9,502 nucleotides of DNA. Origin: Acidobacteriota bacterium (GTDB taxonomy: Bacteria > Acidobacteriota > Blastocatellia > Pyrinomonadales > Pyrinomonadaceae). Each line of letters opens with the position of its first letter. Positions within the stretch are counted from its first letter, which is position 1. A program made the translations under genes and the position numbers. The notes beneath the pieces were generated by a model. That model searched no databases. It worked only from the letters and a program-made list of their open reading frames with translations, and was not told where the DNA came from. The stretch spans positions 1 through 9,502 of the forward strand of contig JAIVGV010000121.1 of the NCBI GenBank assembly GCA_020201365.1. The letters are read 5' to 3'. Positions 5,471-9,502 of the stretch are shown here, piece after piece.

Positions 5471-8146
5471 CTAGTGGACGCCGGCGGCGAGGTTGATCTT
5501 GAACATGCCGCGCCCGTGCGTGACGGCGACGAGGTCGTTGCCCATCCAGAAGAGGTCTGTGACGGAACAGCTCGTCGGACCTTCGTTGGTCGGCGACCAG
5601 TGCGCGCCGCCGTCTTCGCTGGCGAAGACGCCGACCTCCGTGCCGAGGTAGATGAAGTTGTGGTTGGCGGGGTGGACGGCGAGCGCCTGCGCCGGGGCTT
5701 CGGGCAGCGCGCCGCCGACGCTGTTCCACGTCGCGCCGCCGTCGGTCGTCTTCCAGACGTTGCCCTTCGAGTAGCCGCCGAAGGTCGCGTAAACGATCTT
5801 CGGGTCGGTCGGGTCAACGGTCAGGCGCGTGCAGTAGCGGCGCGGCAGCTTGTTGGCGCCGTTCTGATCCACGCGCAGCCAGGAGGGCGCGGCGCTCGTC
5901 CCGTTATCCGTCTTATAGACCTCGCCGCCCTCGTAGCCGACCCAGACGAGATCGGGGTTGCCGGGCGCGACGGCGACGGCGCTGATCAGGCGGTTGCCGT
6001 CAATCGTCCCCTTGATCACCTCCCACTTCGGTCCGCTCGGACCGCTCGGGTCTTCGACGCCCTTGTTCGGCGTCTTGGCGTCGTTGGTGCGCCAGAGGCG
6101 CGCGCCGCCCGCGAGGATGCGGTTGGGGTTGTTCGGGTCGAGGACGAAGGGCGCGATGAAGAGGGCGCGGTTCGTCATCGCGTCGTCTATGCGGTAGGGC
6201 GGGAGCTTCCAGTCCCAGTCGCCCTTCCAGCCGTTGCTGTTGAGCTTCTGCGGGTTCCAGAACTGACCGCTGATGTAGCGGTCGCCCTGCGTGTCGTCGG
6301 TCGCGCCGCCGTCGGCGTTGCGGTGGATGTTGAGGAAGACGTACTCGCCGTAAACGAAGTTCGGATCGGTCGGATCGACGGCGCTCGCGCCCCCGTCGCC
6401 GCCGAAGAACTCGCTCCACTGCTGCGTGCCCGAAGACGAGACGTAGCGCAGCGAGCCGTTGTCCTGCGCCCCGCCGACGACGACGCCCGAGGTCGTGCTC
6501 CCGGCGCCGCCGTAGAACTGCGTGATGGGGAGCGAGGCGTTGAGGCTGACCCAGCCGTGGACGTGATCTTGATCCGGCGGCTCGTTGCCGACGGTCGGGA
6601 GGTCTTCCGTCTTGAAGATGCCGCCGTCGCCGCCGAAGAAGACGCGCCGGTTCGACGCGCCGTAGCCGGGGTCAGCGACGATGGCGTGCTGATCGGAGTG
6701 CGCCGAGGCGGTGTTCCACCAGGTGCTGATCTCGGTCAGCGTGTCGCCGCCGTCCTCGCTCTTCCAGAGGTTGATGCCGCCGACGACGAGGAGCTGCTCG
6801 TTGTCGTCGCCCGCCCAGAGGGCGTTGTCGTACCAGCCCTGCCCGCCCAAGAACTCCGCGGGCTTGGTCGGATCATTCCTCCGCGCCGCGCGCTTCTGGA
6901 CGTAGGTCGCGCCGCCGTCGCTCGACTGCCAGATTTCGCCCGAGTTCAGATCGACCGAGGCGTAAACGACCGAAGGCTTCTTGCGCGCGTAGGTCAGCTC
7001 GACGCGCGCCGCGCCCCACGCGGTCACGGTCTTCCCCGTCGCGGCGTCCACGTGCGAGGCGGGCGTCCAGGTCTTCCCGCCGTCGTTCGAGAAGTAGGCG
7101 TCGCCGTTGAAGCCGCTGGCGATGGCTTTCAACTTGTCGGTCGGGTGGAAGGCGACGTAAGCCGTCTGGGTCAGGAGCGACGGAGTCCAAGTCGTCCCGC
7201 CGTCCTCGGTGCGGAAGACGCCCTCGCGCGTCGCCGCCAAAAGCGCCTTGCCGTCCGCCGAGATCGCGAGGCGGTTGATGAACTGGAACTTCGATCCGGC
7301 GCTCGCGTCCACCGTCTTCGGCAGCACGTCCCAGTTCTCGCCGTCGGTCGTCTTGTAGATCCCGCCGCCGCGGATCGAGTCGCTCCCGTAGAAGCCCTCG
7401 CCCGTGCCCGCGTAGATGATCTTCGGGTTCGTCGGGTCCATCGCCATGCAGGAGATGGCGAGGTTCGCCATCAGATCGTTGACGGCGGTGAAGGTCGCGC
7501 CGCCGTCGCGCGTGCGCCAGACTCCGCCGCCGACGCTGCCGATCCAGATGTTGTTCGGGCTCTGCGGGTCGACGACGACGGAGCGGACGCGCCCGCCGAC
7601 GTTGCGCGGACCGAGCGACTCCCAGCCGCTGTGATCCGGCTGCAGCCCGGCGGTGAAAGGCACGACCAGCCGCGCCGTGATGCCGCGCTGACCGCCGGCG
7701 GGGAGAGCCGTCGGCATCCTGGCGATGTCGCGGCTCGTCTGCAGGCGGAGGGTCTTGAGCTGTTCAATCGCCTTCGGGAGCGCGTCGCTTGGCACGACGC
7801 CCTGCTCGTTCCTCTCCCGGAGGAGCATGAACTTCACGCGCTCGCGCTGGAGATCGGGGTAGCGCATCTCAAGTATCCGGCTGCGCAGCGCGCCCTCCGG
7901 GATGCGCGTCAGCGTCTCGTTGCTGGCGCCCAACTCCGACCTCAGGTCTTCGACCTGCTTGACCTGTATGTGACGTATGCGCGCCACGTCCTCGTCCGTG
8001 ACGCGCTGCGTGCTCTGCGGGCGCACGACGACGCCCGACTGGGCGGCGAGCACGAGCGCCAGCGCGCACGCCCACGGAGCCGCGCCGCGCGCGCTCGTGC
8101 GGCGGGACGGCGACGGCGGTGAGTGCCTCTTCGATAGTGGTTTCAT
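5471..8146 (-). CDS. Secreted Asp-box (BNR) beta-propeller protein, sortilin/VPS10-like
   Basis: 891 aa. The N-terminus has a basic region (1-23) and a hydrophobic core (about 25-37, ending LVLAAQS), a probable Sec signal. Residues 50-140 are charged and predicted helical (DEDVARIRHIQVKQVEDLR at 51-69). From about 173 the protein is a chain of propeller blades with Asp-boxes (S/T-x-D-G-G-x-T-W): near 211-219, 265-272, 312-320, 353-360, 408-415, 463-470, 799-807 and 842-850, plus degenerate copies near 512, 686 and 745. Linkers such as VDPTDPKIVYA recur, and the end HGRGMFKINL (877-886) is typical of this group. Such seven- or ten-bladed folds occur in sortilin-like proteins and in sialidases/GH74. 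I see no catalytic set for a hydrolase, so binding or adhesion is as likely as enzyme activity. GGAGG-type bases at 8155-8163 fix the start. The opposite strand carries a 921-codon open frame, a shadow of codon bias. Confidence 0.88.
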   Translation of the reverse strand: MKPLSKRHSPPSPSRRTSARGAAPWACALALVLAAQSGVVVRPQSTQRVTDEDVARIRHIQVKQVEDLRSELGASNETLTRIPEGALRSRILEMRYPDLQRERVKFMLLRERNEQGVVPSDALPKAIEQLKTLRLQTSRDIARMPTALPAGGQRGITARLVVPFTAGLQPDHSGWESLGPRNVGGRVRSVVVDPQSPNNIWIGSVGGGVWRTRDGGATFTAVNDLMANLAISCMAMDPTNPKIIYAGTGEGFYGSDSIRGGGIYKTTDGENWDVLPKTVDASAGSKFQFINRLAISADGKALLAATREGVFRTEDGGTTWTPSLLTQTAYVAFHPTDKLKAIASGFNGDAYFSNDGGKTWTPASHVDAATGKTVTAWGAARVELTYARKKPSVVYASVDLNSGEIWQSSDGGATYVQKRAARRNDPTKPAEFLGGQGWYDNALWAGDDNEQLLVVGGINLWKSEDGGDTLTEISTWWNTASAHSDQHAIVADPGYGASNRRVFFGGDGGIFKTEDLPTVGNEPPDQDHVHGWVSLNASLPITQFYGGAGSTTSGVVVGGAQDNGSLRYVSSSGTQQWSEFFGGDGGASAVDPTDPNFVYGEYVFLNIHRNADGGATDDTQGDRYISGQFWNPQKLNSNGWKGDWDWKLPPYRIDDAMTNRALFIAPFVLDPNNPNRILAGGARLWRTNDAKTPNKGVEDPSGPSGPKWEVIKGTIDGNRLISAVAVAPGNPDLVWVGYEGGEVYKTDNGTSAAPSWLRVDQNGANKLPRRYCTRLTVDPTDPKIVYATFGGYSKGNVWKTTDGGATWNSVGGALPEAPAQALAVHPANHNFIYLGTEVGVFASEDGGAHWSPTNEGPTSCSVTDLFWMGNDLVAVTHGRGMFKINLAAGVH

Positions 8147-8154
8147 CTTGCGTT

Positions 8155-8163
8155 CTCCTCCTC
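8155..8163 (-). promoter_or_regulatory. Strong ribosome binding site of the Asp-box protein
   Basis: On the minus strand GAGGAGGAG is centred about 12 bases before ATG 8146, the best Shine-Dalgarno match in the window. It confirms both the coding strand and the start of the 891-aa protein. The 130 bases upstream (8147-8276) show no convincing promoter. Confidence 0.75.
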
Positions 8164-8276
8164 GCGTGCTGGGGTGAATTTTGGCGACACCTCGTCCTTG
8201 AGCCGCGCGCGTCGGGCGCGACTGCGACGAGAGAATTTTCTGCTTGCGATCTTGTGCCGAGCCTTCGGGCGGCGGC

Positions 8277-9110
8277 TCAAGCCTTGAGTCTTCCGGGGCG
8301 CGCAGCCGGTCTGCACGCGAGCGGCAGCTCCCAGAGCAGCCGACCCGTCGAGACCGATCTCGCCCTGAGCGCGCACTTGCCCGCGGGCGTCTCGACCGAG
8401 TAGTAGGCGCGCGCGCCGACGGCGCACGCCTCGGACGCGCCCGGCTCGCGGCGCAGCGCCTCGCGGTCGCGGCACGGGGGCGACGAATCGGCGGCGACCG
8501 CCGCGTCGCTCTCGGCGAGGCGGCTCACGCGCCCGCCCGTCAGGTCAATCAGCCACGCGCCCGTCTCGTCCCGCCGCTGCTGTTCGAGGACGAACGGGGG
8601 CGGGTTCGCGCCGCCCCTGTAGCGCGAGTGCGCCTCCCACGCGAGGACGAGATCGGTCGGGCGGCGCGCGCCGTGTCGTAAGACTGCGGCGTAGGAGAAC
8701 ACCTCTCCGTCGAAGGTCGAGACCGAGACCCATTCGGGAAACTTCACGTCGGCGCTGAGTCGTTGCCTCGCGGCGCGCGCCGCGTCGAGGACGACGACCG
8801 TCAGCGTCTGCGGCGCTGAGGCGCGGCTCGCCACGAGCCAGCCGCCGGAGGCGACGAGCGGTCGCCAAGCGCCCTCGTACTTCCACAGGCGCGCGCCGTC
8901 TCTGAGCCTGACGGCGATGATCCCCTTCGCGTCGGCGGTGTAGCCGATCCCGCGCGACGGGTCGGCGACGCCGCCGGGGAAGGGCGTCGGCTTCTCAAGG
9001 CTCGCGCCGTCGGTCGCCGCCTGAGCCGCCGCGCCCGCCGCGAGCAGGAGCGCGAGCAGCGGCGCGCCCAGGCGGCTCGGCGCGCGTGCGTGTGCGTGCG
9101 TAATCTTCAT
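8277..9110 (-). CDS. Secreted protein of unknown function with PQQ-propeller-like stretches
   Basis: 277 aa. A signal peptide is clear: basic start, hydrophobic core LGAPLLALLLAAGAAA (14-29) and likely cleavage after AQA (29-31). In the mature part, segments such as GIIAVRLRDGARLWKYEG (63-80), then ASGGWLVASR and a late STGRLLWELPLA, resemble blades of PQQ/quinoprotein-like propellers (G-x-[IV]-x-A-L-x-x-G-x-x-L-W), but too few repeats are visible for a full propeller. Three cysteines lie in the C-terminal half. The start is supported by AGGTAGGA at 9126-9119, 8 bases before ATG. The n-region THAHARA is encoded by an alternating GT/GC tract. It lies 40 bases after the preceding gene on the same strand and 130 bases before the Asp-box gene. 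Function unknown; the reading frame is well supported. Confidence 0.72.
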   Translation of the reverse strand: MKITHAHARAPSRLGAPLLALLLAAGAAAQAATDGASLEKPTPFPGGVADPSRGIGYTADAKGIIAVRLRDGARLWKYEGAWRPLVASGGWLVASRASAPQTLTVVVLDAARAARQRLSADVKFPEWVSVSTFDGEVFSYAAVLRHGARRPTDLVLAWEAHSRYRGGANPPPFVLEQQRRDETGAWLIDLTGGRVSRLAESDAAVAADSSPPCRDREALRREPGASEACAVGARAYYSVETPAGKCALRARSVSTGRLLWELPLACRPAARPGRLKA

Positions 9111-9150
9111 TTCGGCGATCCTACCTCGGCGGAAACGCGCCGCCCGCGCC

Positions 9151-9502
9151 TCACTGCTGCTCGTCCTGCGCGGGCGGCTTGCGCACGACGATGGTCTTGA
9201 CGGTGGCGCCCGTCTTCGTGTCGGTCAGCTCGACGACCTCCGCCGGGCGCGGGTTATCGATCTTCAGGATCGCCTCGGTCGCCGACTTGACGACCAGCAC
9301 GCCGAGCGAAGCCCGCAGATCGTCGCTAAAGCCCGACCCCTCGATGCGCACGACGAGCGTCGCGGGCGTCTTGCCCTTCGCCGGCTCGTAGCTGACGACG
9401 CCGACGTTGCCGATCTTCAGGTACGCCGGGTTCGGGATCGGCTCCGAGCTGATCGTGTTGTCGCTAATCGTGGCATCGCTGGAGACGAGCGTGACCTTGA
9501 TC
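9151..9502 (-). CDS. C-terminal part of an unrecognised, probably exported protein (5' end outside window)
   Basis: The frame is open from the window edge at 9502 to TGA at 9153-9151, giving 117 residues. A GTG at 9351 could start a 66-aa protein, but it falls in the middle of a well-formed beta-rich sequence (SYEPAKGKTPATLVVRIEGS), so the gene very likely starts beyond the window. The pattern of alternating hydrophobic residues with RIEGSGFSDD and DNPRPAEVVELTDTKTG resembles an Ig-like IPT/TIG module of bacterial surface or secreted proteins. This is resemblance only. The end is hydrophilic (KPPAQDEQQ). It is 40 bases upstream of the secreted 277-aa gene and probably in the same transcript. 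No function assigned. Confidence 0.6.
   Translation of the reverse strand, partial: IKVTLVSSDATISDNTISSEPIPNPAYLKIGNVGVVSYEPAKGKTPATLVVRIEGSGFSDDLRASLGVLVVKSATEAILKIDNPRPAEVVELTDTKTGATVKTIVVRKPPAQDEQQ

Noticed and set aside
8256..8276. GC-rich imperfect hairpin with a TTCG loop just past the stop of the secreted 277-aa gene
   Set aside because: The stem has an internal loop, no T-run follows on the minus strand, and the stable TTCG loop is on the opposite strand to the gene, so a terminator call is not supported.

Overview
The window is GC-rich bacterial chromosome (alternating CG runs, GC-rich third codon positions, long open antisense frames). The gene content is an ArnT/PMT-like membrane glycosyltransferase, NADPH thioredoxin reductase, short-chain 3-hydroxyacyl-CoA dehydrogenase, crotonase, a PilZ protein, small lipoproteins and a large secreted Asp-box (BNR) propeller. 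Together with an intergenic TTTCAG-type repeat, this suggests Acidobacteriota, perhaps a Blastocatellia-like lineage. That assignment is inferred from gene style and remembered family resemblance; no taxonomic marker is present (the only RNA gene is a tRNA).

Layout: (1) 1-843, + strand, 3' part of a family-39-like glycosyltransferase. It runs tail-to-tail into trxB (1006-2094, - strand), with a perfect 24-bp hairpin between the two stops. (2) A 283-bp divergent intergenic region (2095-2377) with an AT-richer island separates trxB from hbd. (3) A + strand run follows: 3-hydroxybutyryl-CoA dehydrogenase (2378-3220), an imperfect inverted-repeat element (3221-3312), a PilZ-domain protein (3316-3696), a small lipoprotein gene that appears frameshifted and internally shortened (3789-4065), enoyl-CoA hydratase (4244-5026), and a tightly coupled two-helix membrane protein (5030-5248). 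(4) A tRNA-Ala(GGC) with a plausible promoter and a strong intrinsic terminator. (5) A - strand block of exported proteins follows, in transcription order: the end of an unrecognised protein (9502-9151), a secreted protein with PQQ-propeller-like stretches (9110-8277), and an 891-aa secreted Asp-box beta-propeller protein (8146-5471).

The two acyl-CoA enzymes catalyse consecutive steps (hydration of an enoyl-CoA, then oxidation of the 3-hydroxyacyl-CoA) and probably serve beta-oxidation or short-chain acyl-CoA metabolism. The genes between them (PilZ, lipoprotein) have no obvious part in that pathway. The three exported proteins may form one transcription unit, judged only from shared strand, spacing and export signals.

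I see no defence system, CRISPR array, mobile element, phage gene or biosynthetic cluster, and nothing I can honestly call a new biological system. The points most worth a second look are the broken lipoprotein gene, the TTTCAG-type repeat between hbd and the PilZ gene, the long perfect hairpin at 916-971, and an Asn-to-Ser change in the active-site region of the dehydrogenase.
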